The position numbers were made by a program, and so were the translations under genes. A DNA stretch of 64,000 bases from Symsagittifera roscoffensis (lineage: Eukaryota > Xenacoelomorpha > Acoela > Convolutidae), in NCBI RefSeq assembly GCF_963678635.1, contig NC_087067.1, positions 27,041,547 through 27,105,546 on the forward strand, written 5' to 3'. Of this stretch, positions 21,201-33,579 are shown piece after piece (position 1 is the stretch's first letter; each line of letters begins with the position of its first letter). A model generated the notes under the pieces. It ran no database searches and was not told where the DNA came from. It saw only the letters and a program-made list of their open reading frames with translations.

Positions 21201-21453
21201 AAAACACACCTGATAAATAAATAAGCAATAAAAAAATAAATCAATACATAAATAAATAAATAAATAAATACATAAATAAATACATAAATAAATAAATAAA
21301 TAAATAAATAAAAGCAAAAGTGAAATGTACAAATAATTAAATAGACATGAAAAAATATATATGAACAAATAACGAAACAAACAGACCCATAATATAAATA
21401 AATGAAAATAAATAAATTAAATAAATACACACGCAGAAATAATAAAAGCAAAA
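18285..21453. repeat. 3.24-kb tandem duplication, copy 2
   Basis: Near-identical to copy 1. The main difference is the loss of one minisatellite unit (about 78 bp), which changes the offset from 3,242 to 3,164 for everything to its right. A handful of single-base changes are visible. The high identity means the event is recent. Confidence 0.95.
19632..20440. repeat. 75-bp minisatellite, second copy with one unit fewer
   Basis: Same unit as at 16,390-17,280 within duplication copy 2. The unit carrying AACAGTTCGTGAGC with GTACGAACAC in copy 1 is absent here. Confidence 0.95.
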
Positions 21454-21630
21454 CTAAATGAAAGAAAGAATAATTAAATAAATAAACAAAACACGTGATA
21501 AAAATAAACAAAAATAAATATGTACATACATAAATTATAAATAAATATAAGCAAACTAAACATAATTAAATAAATAGAAGAACAGATAATTAAATAAATA
21601 AAGATGAACAAATAAAGAAACAAACATACG
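20670..21630. repeat. TAAA/AATA-rich block, second copy plus extension
   Basis: Counterpart of 17,500-18,284 with the 310-bp period visible at 20,703, 21,014 and 21,322. It extends past the duplication boundary at 21,453 into further TAAA-rich DNA, which is probably the original right flank. Confidence 0.9.
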
Positions 21631-23033
21631 CAATCACGTGACACAGCGCGATATAGTCCAGCCCACATGATAATTGATAACTGTGGACGTTATTTGTCGA
21701 CACTTGACAACAGACAACATTAAAAAAAAAACCCGTTACAGGATACCATAACACCTTGACTAAAGTCTTCGGTGTAAACATTAGGCTGAAAAATTTATAA
21801 ACATAATATCTAAGTACAAAATTTGTGTGATGAGCAGATGTTCAGAAAAATTTGTTAAAAAAAAGGTTTTGAATAATTATTAAGTAATTTTAGAAAAAAA
21901 ATTCATTAAAATTTTTTTTCAGCTTTTGAATGAAAAGTATCTTAACTTTACTGTTTCATAATTGGTTTTCAATAATTATGAAAATATGGCAATCAATTTT
22001 TTGGCAATCATTTTTTTAAATAAAATTGTTAAAAGTTCAGACTTTATTTGGGGGAATTTTAAAATAATTTCAAATCGCTTTTTGTTGGTTTTTGAAGAAT
22101 GAGACCAGTTTGACTCTCACAATTTTGATTTTTTTCGGCCAAAAAAGCCACACATTTATTTTTTGTGTATGATCTTTCAGAGAATTGATGTTTGCAGAAA
22201 TCGATCGAATAAATTATTAGTTACTTTTAATTAAGCTGATATGAATTTTTCCAGATCCAGAGCTTTTAGAATGAAAAAGTTTTTTTTTGTTGGCCGAAAA
22301 ATGATCATCAATTAATTTACTCATATAAAAGTTTTTTTATGATATTATTCCAGAAAATGTTTTTTGCGACGCTTTCAATTTATTTAAAAACCTTCGCAGA
22401 AAAAGTCTTTTTCTACAACCTTGGTTGAGGTTTGAGTAGCTTCATTAACTTTTAAAAACAAATCGATAAAATTTTTTTTTTAAATTGCCCAGAAGTTCTA
22501 CCAATCTCATCAACTAGATAATAAATAAAACACTTGCTTTTCAATTTCGGAATGGTTGATACTCGTATGGCGATTTTTCCAGTAGAGTAAAAACCTAAAA
22601 TTTTTCTAAGAAACTTAGAAGCTATAGAAGCAAATATCTTATAATGTGTTTTTGCTTTCAATCTGCTTTCCAAGAACGAGTTTGTGACGTAGAAAGTTCA
22701 GAGCAGGAATCAGTTTTGAGGGAATTATGGCATATTTTTGGGTCAAAATCATAGTAAAGAAAGTTCTTAATTTTTCAACACTTTTCGGAAATTAATTCAA
22801 ACTCTTTTCAAACACCCATTTTTTGTAAAAAATATTTTTAAATTTTTTAAACTATTTTCCAATTTATTTTTAATTAGAAATCAACTTTAGAAAAAGAGTT
22901 GAAATACAATTCATCAAATAAATATAACCAAAAACTTTCTTAAGAAAAGTATCAATCAAAAATTTGTCGAGCAGACAGCAATTTCTCATTTGATCTCACT
23001 GTTGTTTTGCTTCCCTTGCTGTTGGTTTTTTAG
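21631..23033. other. No gene recognised
   Basis: AT-rich unique-looking sequence. Nothing beyond chance-length ORFs was seen. A TTTTTTAG acceptor-like site at 23,026-23,033 marks the start of copy B. Confidence 0.4.
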
Positions 23034-25650
23034 TTCTCTCACTATAAAAAATTTGAAGAGTTGCAATTTTACCTCAACTCAAAAACAAATCAGCGCAATA
23101 TATTCATATACAATTTTGATATTCAGGAAAAAGAATACGCAGGAGATTTAACTCGACAATTTATCGCAAATATTAAAAAAACTGCTAAATTGCTTAGATT
23201 TAACAAAAAAAGTGCAGATGATATTGATATTGTCTTCAAATGTTTCAGATATCCGAGCTGAGAATGTTTCTCCAACAGATCAGAAAACTTCACTAGATTT
23301 CTTCTTAGTTTTAAGTGTCGAGTTCGACATATCTATCCAAAATTTCGTAACCGTTAAGGGAATCTATATTCGAGAAACTCCACGGATTCAATATTCCCAC
23401 AGAGGAGCAGAAACTGTTCAAAACGTGGTATTTTTTCCTTTTGAGTCAATTTATTTTCCAAGAATTAAAAACCACCGAAAAAATTATTTGTATTGGAAAA
23501 TAGGTTCCTATTTCCGTTTCAATATCTTCAAGTTTGCAATAGGTTTCATTTTTCTTGTCTGAAAATGATTCAGAAGTCCTGATAACTCTTGGCTGCCAAA
23601 AGCAAGCTTCAATTAAGAACCAAAATTCAAGTCTTTCTAAATACTGTCAATGACTGAGTCAAAAAACCCCACAAACTTTTGCGTGCGACAAAGAGTTTCA
23701 ATTTGATAAAACTCAAGTTATATCTCCATAGAAGTCTTGAATCTAAAAAACTAGCAAAAAGATGCAAATTATCTGCGAAAAAAGCTTTGATATCAAAACA
23801 TCAAAGCTACTACCGCCCTCGGCCAGAAAACTTCCAATAAATTTTGCTCTCGGTAAAATTGACTTGAGTCTTGTGCAACTACTATTTTGTAACAAAGGAC
23901 ATTCAGTCAAGGAAATTTTTAAAATATCTTTTGTGACCCTTTGTAATCATATCATGACCGTTCGATTTTTTTGCACAACATTTTGCACAAATTTTTTTAA
24001 TCAATTATTCAGATAGCGTTGTTCGCGATCTAAATTGTCTCAATATCCTGTTAAACTGAATTAAATGGAGCATATATACCAACTTGTCAATTGGTACATA
24101 AAGTTGCGCTCGAAAATTTTTTTAAAATAAAACGGTTTTGATAAACATTTTCAGGCAAACCTCTAGTTTTTTTTTCTACCAAACTTAAAATAAAAAGATT
24201 TTTTTGGTATAATATGATACGATAATTTGATTAAATTCAAAATTCTAGAATAAATAAAAGAGGTTTTTGTCATGTTTATTTCAACCTAATCTTAAAACAT
24301 TGATACAAAATACTTGAATCAAAAGTAAAATTTTTGAATTAAAAAAGTCTCTAGGAAAAGTTTCACCTTGCAAATATCTATATTTTGTGCAATATAATCA
24401 TCCAAACAACCATAAAATTTTAAGAGTCATCATCTACTTCATCAAGAAAAAAAAACATTTTCAAGTTAAATTCAAACAAAAATCAACTAATTTTAGTAGA
24501 TGTGTTTCATGCAAAAGCTTAGAAGAAATTATCTCTTTTGCCAAAAATTATATCTGAAACTTTAACAGGTTGTCGAAACCTTAACAAGCTATCAAAAGCT
24601 CAAAAATTGTATCCTGGCTAAGGAAAGTCCGCCCAAAATTGAACTCAAGGCGTTGGTTCTTTCTTTTTGGTAAAACAAAAAGTCTATTACTGATTTCTTT
24701 GGTTGAAAAATGAGTATTGAGATTTCGGTAGTAAAATTAGCGGTTGGAAAAAAATTGTTAATGATTCCTTATCTAAGCAGTGAAAAACATAAATCATTCC
24801 AGAGTCGACATAAAAATTTGTTGAATCTTTTTTAGTGATATTGATTTTAGTAACGATTAAAAAAGCACTTTTGATACACAACAACAATTGAGTGAGAAAC
24901 ACGCTGAGCTAAATGGAGCGAATCTTCGTACTAGTGAAACTGCTATTCCTTTTTTCAAAATTCTAGATCAAGAGCATTAAAATTTAAGAAAAATTTGAAG
25001 AGACAATCTAATAATTTTTAGGTTTTTTTGTATGGTTTTTTTTACAGTCTTCGTTATACTATTTAAATCAATAACATGAAAAAAAATATGAGAAAAACAA
25101 TAAAAATCTTATAATTCATTCTTTTTTATAAAGAGCTTTTTGTATGCGTTTTTCATGTCAGTTTTCAGATTATGATTCAGAAGAAAAATTTTATTCGTTT
25201 CTCATCGCTATTCTTAAATCATTAAGATGAACGTAAGGCAAGCTGTAAATTTTCTATTCAACTCAAAATGATTTACTTACCTCAATTTTTTCTTCGGAAA
25301 TCTGTGAAATGATTCATGCAAATCAAAGGGAGAATACATAAAGCAAAATAGTTTTCATTTCAGTCACTGAGTTTGAAAATTAAATGGTGACAAATTTTGG
25401 ATGAAACAATTTATCTTGCATTTCATACTTTTCTCTAATTTGATCTACAATTTGATTTACAAAAACTACAAAAACTATCCTGGCTGAGGAAAGTCCGCCC
25501 AAATTTGAACTCAAAGCGTTGGTTTTTTCTTCTTGGTAAAACATAAAGCCGACTACTGATTTTTTTGGTTATAAAAATGAGTATTGAAATTTCGGTAGTA
25601 AACTCAGCAGTCGGAACAAAATTCTTAATGATTCCTTATCTAAGCAGCGA
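23034..25650 (+). pseudogene. Decayed gene family, copy B
   Basis: It opens with an acceptor-like TTTTTTAG and a 75-codon open exon-like frame at 23,034-23,261. That frame encodes FYLNSKTNQRNIF, DIQEKEYAGDLTRQF and ADDIDIVFKCFRYPS. A TGTTTCAG acceptor motif at about 23,240-23,247 precedes a second block homologous to copies A and D (ECFSN, RVRHIYPK, then EKLHGFNIP and TEEQKLF in a shifted frame after a stop). Later segments match 14,500-15,460, including the part inside the tandem duplication. The first exon is the most intact of any copy, but the rest is broken. Function unknown. Confidence 0.6.
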
Positions 25651-25669
25651 AAAACAGGAAAACAGATTT

Positions 25670-26890
25670 CTTCTGAGTTTTTTCTTCACATGCCGGCAAA
25701 TATCAAGAATATTAAATTGAAAAACGGGGATTGTGGCAGAGTACAGTTAAGCTGAAATAGCACGACATCAAGAAAAGTGCCAAATCAGTTCTTTCATGTC
25801 TTAATTGTAATTACTCTACCTAAAGTCTGCAAAAGATGACTATCACGTCACCAAGAAGCATGTTTTTATCGAAATGGAAGCAATCAGGAAAATGTTTATG
25901 CTCTGTTATTTTCCGAGTTACAATTTTTTTCAGAAGTATCCAACAAGCGTCCTCTCAATTCTAAGGATCGAGTGCGACATAAATATCAGAAAAAGGCTTA
26001 CCCTTACGGGAAACTAATTTCGAGAAACTCCTTGGATTTAGCATTCCTTACACTGCAGAGCAGAAACTGTTTAGCAACGTGTCTTTTTGTTTCTGTAATT
26101 TAAACTGTAATTTAAAGCCTTTTTATGTACACTGAGATACCGAAACCCTGTGGAAAACGCTTTTAACGATTATCAAAATTTGTTTGCTGATATAGTTAGA
26201 CTCGATCAACAAAAATAGTTGACAAAGCAACGAATTCCACCGATTCCAACAACAGAATTCAAAAAAATACTCTTTTTAAAAAAGTATTTAGAAATAAACG
26301 AATATTAGTTTTTACAAAGACAACTAACAATAGTATACTTTCTGTCCCCACTAACGAAGCTTGGCAAAATTGATAGAGTTTCGTCAAAAACAAAATCTTC
26401 TTCCTAAAAACGGGATGCAATTTTTCCCATCCAGCAATTCGTAGGTTTTACCCGTTCTCTATAAAAAAAAAGACTTATCTGAGAAAATTAGAGAAGACAT
26501 GACTGGCTGATCATCGGAAAAACCACGCGAAAAGCAACTGTCAAACAAACTTTTTTTCGTAACTTGAATATTTTCAAGACTATAGTTGGAATTGATGGAA
26601 GCCAAACATACCCTATCTCAATGTGCCAGGAGATCCCAATCAGACCTTACACAATATTAGATAATGACACTGAAACTGAAAGAGTCAAGGCTAGAAATCA
26701 CAGAACAGGAAAATGAAACTGGAGTCCTTGGCTCAGATAACTCTTCATCTTAGTGTAGTCATGTCGAAACAGAAATCGGCTTCCTTTGAAGGAAATTTCT
26801 ATAAAACTTCATATCGAATCAAAATTAAAACTCTGTTTTTGGAATTTTTTCACTTTTGTGTTACAATTACACAAAACTCTTATTTATTTT
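25670..26890 (+). pseudogene. Decayed gene family, copy C
   Basis: Collinear with copy D. It has the zinc-finger-like exon (GDCGR, here frameshifted by loss of two bases, then ARHQEK as nucleotides), the KVCK block near 25,828, the RVRHKYQKKAYP block near 25,970 and the TTAAAGCCTTTTTATGTACACTG block near 26,115. A later segment from 26,560 matches 30,240 onward. Multiple frameshifts make it a pseudogene. Confidence 0.6.
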
Positions 26891-26899
26891 TTTAGTTTG

Positions 26900-27946
26900 T
26901 CGTATCAAATCAGAGAATAATTTTTTTAACGATCTAAATAAGTTTTAAAATTAATCTCCCAAATAAAGTTTTAAAAAATGCACAAAATCAACCACAAAAA
27001 TAATTTACGATATGTTGTTTGCTCTTAAATTGACAAAAACGCCAATATGAGTAACAAGTATTGAGCATTAGTAAGAGTAGCATCTCTGCAGTTTTTTTTT
27101 TGTTTCAGTCAACTGAGTTTTTATGACTTAAACATTGAGAAATTGCTGATTTAGGAGAAAATACTCAAGTTTTTTTTACTTTGATATAGATTTGGACGGG
27201 AAATTTGAATTTTTTATTCCGAACTTAACAAAAAACAATTTAAAATATTTAGGAAAACGAAAGAAAATCAAGTTTTTTGGGGGTGGATTTTGACAGATTG
27301 TGGTTTCAAGTTGGGGATAAAAGAACCTTTGGTTTATTATCATACTGCATATTGATATTCTTGATTTTCTAAAAAACGTAAAAACATTGTTTTCGTCAGG
27401 TATAATCAAACTTAAGCTTGAAATATTGATAAGAAAAACTTGAATCAAAAGTAATTTTTTTGGTTGAGTAAATGTCATGTCCCTAAAACGACATTTACTT
27501 AACCAGAAATCTCTATTTTGTACAATATAAAGTAGAAACAACTATAGAAAAGTAACAGTCACTGTTTATTTCAGTAACGTCTGTTTTTTCAAGAAAATAA
27601 AGTTACAAGTTTAGTCCAAGTGAAACTGCAGCGTTTTTATTAGACGTATTCAAACGAAGAATATATATTTTTTCTAATTAAAAATTGAATCAACTTCAAA
27701 ATTGGTCAATTCTGATTAATTTGTTTTCTGTAAAAAAAAGCAACAAAAACTAATTAAGTTTCAATTTTCCTTTCACGCTAAGAATAAAAACTCTAAACAT
27801 TGTGTAACAATTTGAAAAAATAATTGAAAAAACTTTCTCCACTCTTCAATATAAAGAGAAATTAAGGAGTACTTCTGTTGCTTTTCATATTTTCTTTGAT
27901 GTGTACCAGTAACCATTTTCTAATTTTTTGTACTTGCGAAATCTTT
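26900..27946. other. No gene recognised; small hairpin at 27,462-27,504
   Basis: GGTTGAGTAAATGTC and GACATTTACTTAACC form a 15-bp stem with one mismatch and a 13-base loop. The minus-strand ORF at 27,176-27,541 (121 codons, starting at a non-ATG or weak context) has no recognisable content and partly overlaps sequence related to 24,240-24,470. Confidence 0.35.
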
Positions 27947-27957
27947 CTTTTTTTCAG

Positions 27958-30690
27958 GTGCCGGCAATGATCAAGAATGATAAATTAAAAGACGGGGATT
28001 GTGGCAAAGAGTGCAGTTACGCTGAAATAGCACGACACCAAAAAAAGTGCCAAAGCAGTTCTTTCTTGTCTTAATTGTAATTACTCTACATAAAGTCTGC
28101 AAAAAACTACTGTTATGTCACCAAGAAGCATATGTGATTGAAATGGAAGCAGTCAACAAAATGTTTATCCTTTGTTATTTTCCGAGCTACGATTTTTTTC
28201 AATAAGATCGGAGAATCGAACACTGGTTGAAACAACGGATATAACAAAACTGAGAAGGAAGGTGATGATTGGGAAAAGCGGAAGGAGGATTTGAATGGCT
28301 TTAAACACTCTCTGGGGATGATGAGATGAAAAACGCGTCACTTAAGGCTTTTAAGTATATAAAAATAAATTTAAATCTTAATTTTAAAAAGTAAAAATAG
28401 CAAAAAAGCCGTCAACAACTTCAATTCTGCCGCAAAAATAATGTTGTACTGGGATTTATTCTTCGGGTCCCAGAAATTAATCACGAAAACAAAAAATTAA
28501 AAAAAAATTAAGTGCAGTCTACGAGAGCTGAATGGTAACGATTCAATGAAAAACAGAGAAGTTTGATATATTGCAGCAAGGCAAGTAAGAACTTCGGAAC
28601 ACAAGGTGGAGTTTCAAGCTAATAATGAACATTATTATTTCAGCTTCTTTACCAAAAAAACATCCCGATATGATGTGCAGACTCTGTGTCACGCTAGTTT
28701 TTTCAGAAAAATCTCTCTGTAACATTTTTTTTGAGCAAAAACATTTAATCAGACAAAGATCATCTGTGATTTTCTGTGCGCTAACAATTTATTTGCACGG
28801 CTTGAAAAACCTCGATAATCATACAGCTCAACTATTTGCAAGTTTTATAACAAAATCAAGTTTTGATCCAAAAAAAATCGATGATAGCTTAAGTCGAGCC
28901 AATGGAATGATAGCTTAAGTCGAGCCGAGGAAATAGTTGAACGTATACAGTTTTTACATTCAGGATTAAGAATGTGGTAACAGGAAAAACTGGGAACAAA
29001 AAAAAGCATAATACTGTCAAATTGCTAAAGCTTGAATATGATTTCATTCAAGCAGTTGATATTGATACTCTCCGTAAGTGTTGTTGATGTCCGAGCTGAG
29101 ACTGTTTCTTCAACGGATCAGAATATTCCAACAAGCTTCGTCTCGTTTGTAGGGATCGAGTGCGACATAATTATCCGAAAAAGGCGTACCCGCTACGGAA
29201 AACTAAATCCGAGAAACTCGATGGATTCAGCATTCCTTACACTGAAGAGCAGAAAATGTTTAGCAACGTGGCTTTTTTGTTTTCGAAACATTTGCTTTCC
29301 AACGTGAGAACTGAAACTATCGCAACATGAACTTGGATATTTGAACGTATGTGTTATTTCTGTTCCATTATCTTCAAGTTTGCAGGAGGATCCAGAAAAC
29401 ATCCAGAACTCGTAATAACTGCTAATTTTAGCTCAGAACTCCTGGCTGCATAAAACAAGCTTGAAACATTAGAAGCGAACAATCAATTAAAACACTATCA
29501 ACGATTTATTCAAAAAGATCTTTGACAAACTCATCAAAACAATTTCAACCAAAATAAGAGAAGTCTTCGGGTATCAAGACAAACGACATGATGAGGAGAA
29601 TGACATATCTAGACATATCTACACAATTCTTGTGATTTAAAAAACTCGGCTGTCGAAATGAAACTACACTTAGAGCGCTAACTAAATACCTTACTGGTTT
29701 TTGTTTTCATTAGCTGGAGATACGATATCAATGATTTCTTTACATTCAAAATTGGGTTCCTAATATGATGTCTGGGAGGAGCAACAAGCTTGGATTCGTT
29801 TCTGAAAGTGTATAAGACAAATGAAAAAAAAAAGATTTTACCATACAAATGGCTTGCCAGTCCAAACAAGCTTAATTTACAGAATTGTATTTTAAAGCCT
29901 TTTTCAGTACACTGAGAAACCAAAACCTTCTGGAAAACGCTTTCAAGAATTGATGGCAACAACAGGATTCAAAAACTACTCTCTTAAAAAAAACACCTAG
30001 AAATAAACGAAAAACAATACTTGCAAAGACATCTTACTATAGTATAAATTCTCTTCCCGCTCTTGAAGCTAGGCAAAAGTAAAAGAGTTTTGTCATAACA
30101 AAAAAATCTGATTGTTGAAAACGAGATGCAAGCTTTCGAGAAGCGAGGACTTCTTTGAGAAAAGTAGAGAAGATATGACTGGTGGACCATCAAAAATTTT
30201 ACGCGAAAAACAATTGTCGATCAAATTTATTTTCGTAACTTGAACATTTTCAAGACTATAGTTGGAATTGATGGAAGCCGGATATATTCTATCTCAAAGT
30301 GCCAAGAGATGTCAATCAAATTTTACAAAAAAATAAGGTAGTGGCAATGAAACTGAACGACTCAAGGCTCGAAAATTCAGAACAAGACATTTTGAGAACA
30401 CATTTATTTCTTTATGTCAAAACCAAAGTGTGAAAGTGAAAGTTATTATTCGACCGCAACAAAAGAAAAAAAAACATTGTAGAATTCCAAGTTGATGGCT
30501 ACTGCGATCAATGTAAATCAGTATTTGAAGCTGAGGAATGCTACCATCACTTCTGCTCCTATCAAGAAGCCTGTTCATCTTTTTAGGATCAAAATAATGA
30601 AAAGGAAATAACAAAGATCTATGGATGTAATGAGAAAAGAGTAATAAAAAAGGGCTGTAATTTTCAGGAAAAATCGGATTGTCAAGGTTG
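27958..30690 (+). pseudogene. Decayed gene family, copy D (most complete); possible cysteine/histidine-rich protein
   Basis: A strong acceptor (TTTTTTTCAG ending at 27,957) opens a 38-codon frame with a CX3C-X7-HX3C pattern (DCGKEC, then ARHQKKC). A second frame at 28,070-28,201 encodes KVCKKLLLCHQEAY and MEAVNKMFILCYFPSY. A third at 29,101-29,330 encodes VRHNYPKKAYPLRK and EKLDGFSIPYTEEQKMF. A fourth at 29,487-29,641 encodes DLFKKIFDKLIKTIS. A fifth at 30,448-30,687 encodes YCDQC, ECYHHFC and further Cys, with one internal TAG and an upstream frame change in an A9 run. The same frames are recognisable in copies A, B or C, so they were once coding. The Cys/His spacing suggests metal binding, but no named domain fits. 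It could be a live gene with unusual introns, but I think decay is more likely. Confidence 0.55.
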
Positions 30691-31689
30691 ATGCAATCTA
30701 AAACAAGTTAAAAAATCAAATACCATGCCAAGACAGACTTTCCTACAAAAAACTTCTATCTATTGATTCCTTTCTTGATCAAGTAAAAAATGGATCCCTT
30801 TTTGTGGCTATGTGAAATTCGATTTGAGAGTTTCCAACGAGAAGTACTCCTAACATTCAAATCCTTCTAATATGTTCAAAAATATTGACGCGTGTTTAAA
30901 AAATATTGATAATAACATATAAGAACTTTGATTAAGAGAGTGATTTATTCAAAAATTCACATTGAACGGTGATTTGTAGATTTAAATTAGAAGCTGGCAC
31001 GATCATCACCCTCCTTTACTTCTACCTGGGATTTGTGCTTGATTTTACAAACTTTATTGATTTGTTTTGTGCACAGCTGTAAAATTCTTCAACAACTTTG
31101 TTCAATCCGTTCTTGATACTCGAGAAGAATGAGACGAGAATCCGCACTCTGGATGCAGCTTGATTGACAGTTTGTATGCTTATCAAAATCTGTACAGACC
31201 TAGACACAGAGTAACCTAATATCTTGGCAATGAAAAGAAACACAAAGCAAGAAATGAGAAACTGCTTAAGCAATTGAAGATTTGAAAAAAGTTTTATACG
31301 AAGAAGAACTGATGACATCAACGATTGAACACAGGGAAATAGCTAGTGTAGGGTCTTATTTTTTCCATTATGCCAATCTCGGGTTGTTGGAGTTGAGCTA
31401 CATTTTTCTCATATGTATTGTAGTAACTGAAAATGGTCCAGGACCTTTTGTATCTATCATTAGCAGAAAGGAACTTGAATATATTTTTTTCAAGTCCTCT
31501 TTTTTCTTTCTCCAAACAACACGAGTTCAGTAAGTGTATTCAGTTCGTTCATTGACATTTGAACATTGTTGGAAACCATAATGTCAACACTGTTTGAAAT
31601 CAATAATTGTTTTTTTTGTCATACTATGATGTATGTACCTTTTATAATTTCACCAATGATTTTCACCCAATTTAGTTGAACCCACCTCA
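30691..31689. other. Unclear; possible remains of coding sequence
   Basis: Base composition is less AT-biased around 31,080-31,330. Open frames occur on both strands (31,022-31,321 minus; 31,282-31,533 plus, beginning DLKKVLYEEEL). Neither has a supporting copy or splice context, so no gene is called. Confidence 0.25.
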
Positions 31690-31945
31690 TTGGAGAGTAA
31701 ATGACCAATTCCAGTTTTTTGATCCGGTTGATCGAGAAAATCTTTAGCTGTTTTATCTCCTCATTCTTCAGACTTATTGAGCTATTGAATTTGTCTTTTT
31801 CGGCTGTCAGCTCTTTCTGCTTTTCGACTGCCATGGGTACGATCTCAGTCTGCATTCTGGCGTTGTCTCTGTGGAGGTTTTCTTTTTCTTCTTGCAGAAG
31901 AACACTGCTCTCTTGCTCCTTTCTCACCTTCTCATGTAAGTAGAA
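31690..31945 (-). CDS. Probable coiled-coil exon of an unrecognised gene
   Basis: The minus-strand frame encodes an almost uninterrupted hydrophilic helix (VRKEQESSVLLQEEKENL, then RMQTEIVPMAVEKQKEL, then EEIKQLK), rich in Glu, Lys and Gln with heptad-like Leu and Ile spacing. Base composition is distinctly more GC-rich than the surroundings. A GAG acceptor-like site lies near 31,935 and a possible donor, CCAATGAG followed by GTGGGT, near 31,686. The ORF is open for 111 codons in total, but its ends read as intron. The partner exons were not found. It could be part of a cytoskeletal or kinesin-like protein, or a decayed fragment. Confidence 0.45.
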
Positions 31946-31954
31946 ACAGGCCAT

Positions 31955-33570
31955 AAATACATGTAGTTACAAATTAAAAGCATGGTTGTTGAATCCTTGC
32001 AGAAGCAATTAAGAAAAATAATTATTGCATTAACCCATTCTGAAGGGTGAAGAGAACTCCTTAAGAAAGGGCTATGGTTTTTAACTTCCTCATTTTACTT
32101 GAGAAAAAACCTCATTAGACACAAATTCGCCAAAGTGGCTGCAGAAATGTCTTTTTTCTAATGCAAAGAAATGTTTTTTTTTCCAGGCTTTTTCTCATAA
32201 ATTGTTATGATTTCTTAAAAAACACAGCAAACAGATACCATGACTTCTCAAAGACTATTTACTGTACTTGAATGTACTTGAATGTACTTTTTACTGTACT
32301 TGAATATTGTTTCCTACTGATGCTCTGATAATTAAACTGACAAATTCAAATTTAGTTGCAGCGGAGTCTAAGAAAGAACACTTGAAGGTTTTGGGTATAA
32401 ACCAGTGTCTAAAAAAGTCGAATTTTTAACGAAGCTATAAAATCGAAAACGACAATTTGTGTATTCGAAACCACTAACCATTTGTTGGGGTAAATAAGCA
32501 AAGTAAAAAAAATTAAAAAGGATTGTGCGAAAAAACCCATACCTGCAGTGACTTTTTCTGTTTTTTTTTCTAATTCATTTTTTCTGAAACACCTCGTTTT
32601 TCTTTGAAGTTGCAGCTAGGTTTTAGCATATTTTTGACACAGTTGGCTAAAACACTCGCAAAAAAATTTCACTTAACTAAGCTCTTTATACATCGGTGTA
32701 TCCTAAACCTTGCTGTATTGGTAAACTCGAGCGCCGAAAAACATGTCTAAGAAAACTTGCCAACCTACAATCTCAAACCTTCGATGTTAATACATGGCAA
32801 AACCTATAACCTGCCTTAATACATTGAGATTCCCTTGAATGTCTAACTACATAGCCAGCAGTTCCGTAAATCGCTTGCCTATTTTACTACATGGAGGACT
32901 GGCACCACATCCACCCTGATCACTTCACTCATTTACAACTATTTTGAAGTTTCCTTCCCCTCTTTCAAAATATATAGTTTCATGTTTGTTTTACGCGTTA
33001 TTACGGCTAAATGCGTGATGTTACGCTTTAAAGTATGAAGAACAAATCTGTTCACACTTGCCGATTTGTTCACCACGCCAATTTTTATTGCATTATGACA
33101 ACGTTAAATATGCTTTTCAAAATTGAATTTGGAAGGGGGAAGTGAAAAAGAGCCAGAAACTTTTAAATCCTTACTTGAAAAACTCAAATCCTGAAACACA
33201 TTTTGAAAAACGGAATGATGACCATGAATATCCAAATTTAACTTTTCCGTTTTTTCCGTATTTTGTCACATCGCTTAGGTGAAAGATTTGTTTTTAAAAA
33301 AAATTTTCGAAAGTGATGAGTGATGAAAACAAACAGTGATCACCTTATCCAATATTTTTAGTTGAATGATTTTCTTTTTTCCCAAAGTTTTTTTTCCCGA
33401 AGTTTTCCAGATTTTTTTTCACCGCCATGTTTAAGTTTTTCACCGCCACAATGTGATTTTTACTACTGGTAGTTGATATCGCGTTTCTCATTTGTGCCAT
33501 TTTGATATTTCAACGCAGTCGGTTTCAAAAATTTATAAAAACTCGCGCTCATTTTTTAAGGAAAAATTTT
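31955..33570. other. No gene recognised
   Basis: AT-rich with a patch of more balanced sequence at 32,690-32,960 that has no long frame. Nothing else stands out. Confidence 0.4.
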
Positions 33571-33579
33571 ACTATATAA

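Noticed and set aside
27176-27541. 121-codon minus ORF
   Set aside because: Low-complexity Phe/Leu/Ile/Lys composition, overlap with a dispersed repeat and no recognisable motif. The length is borderline for chance.
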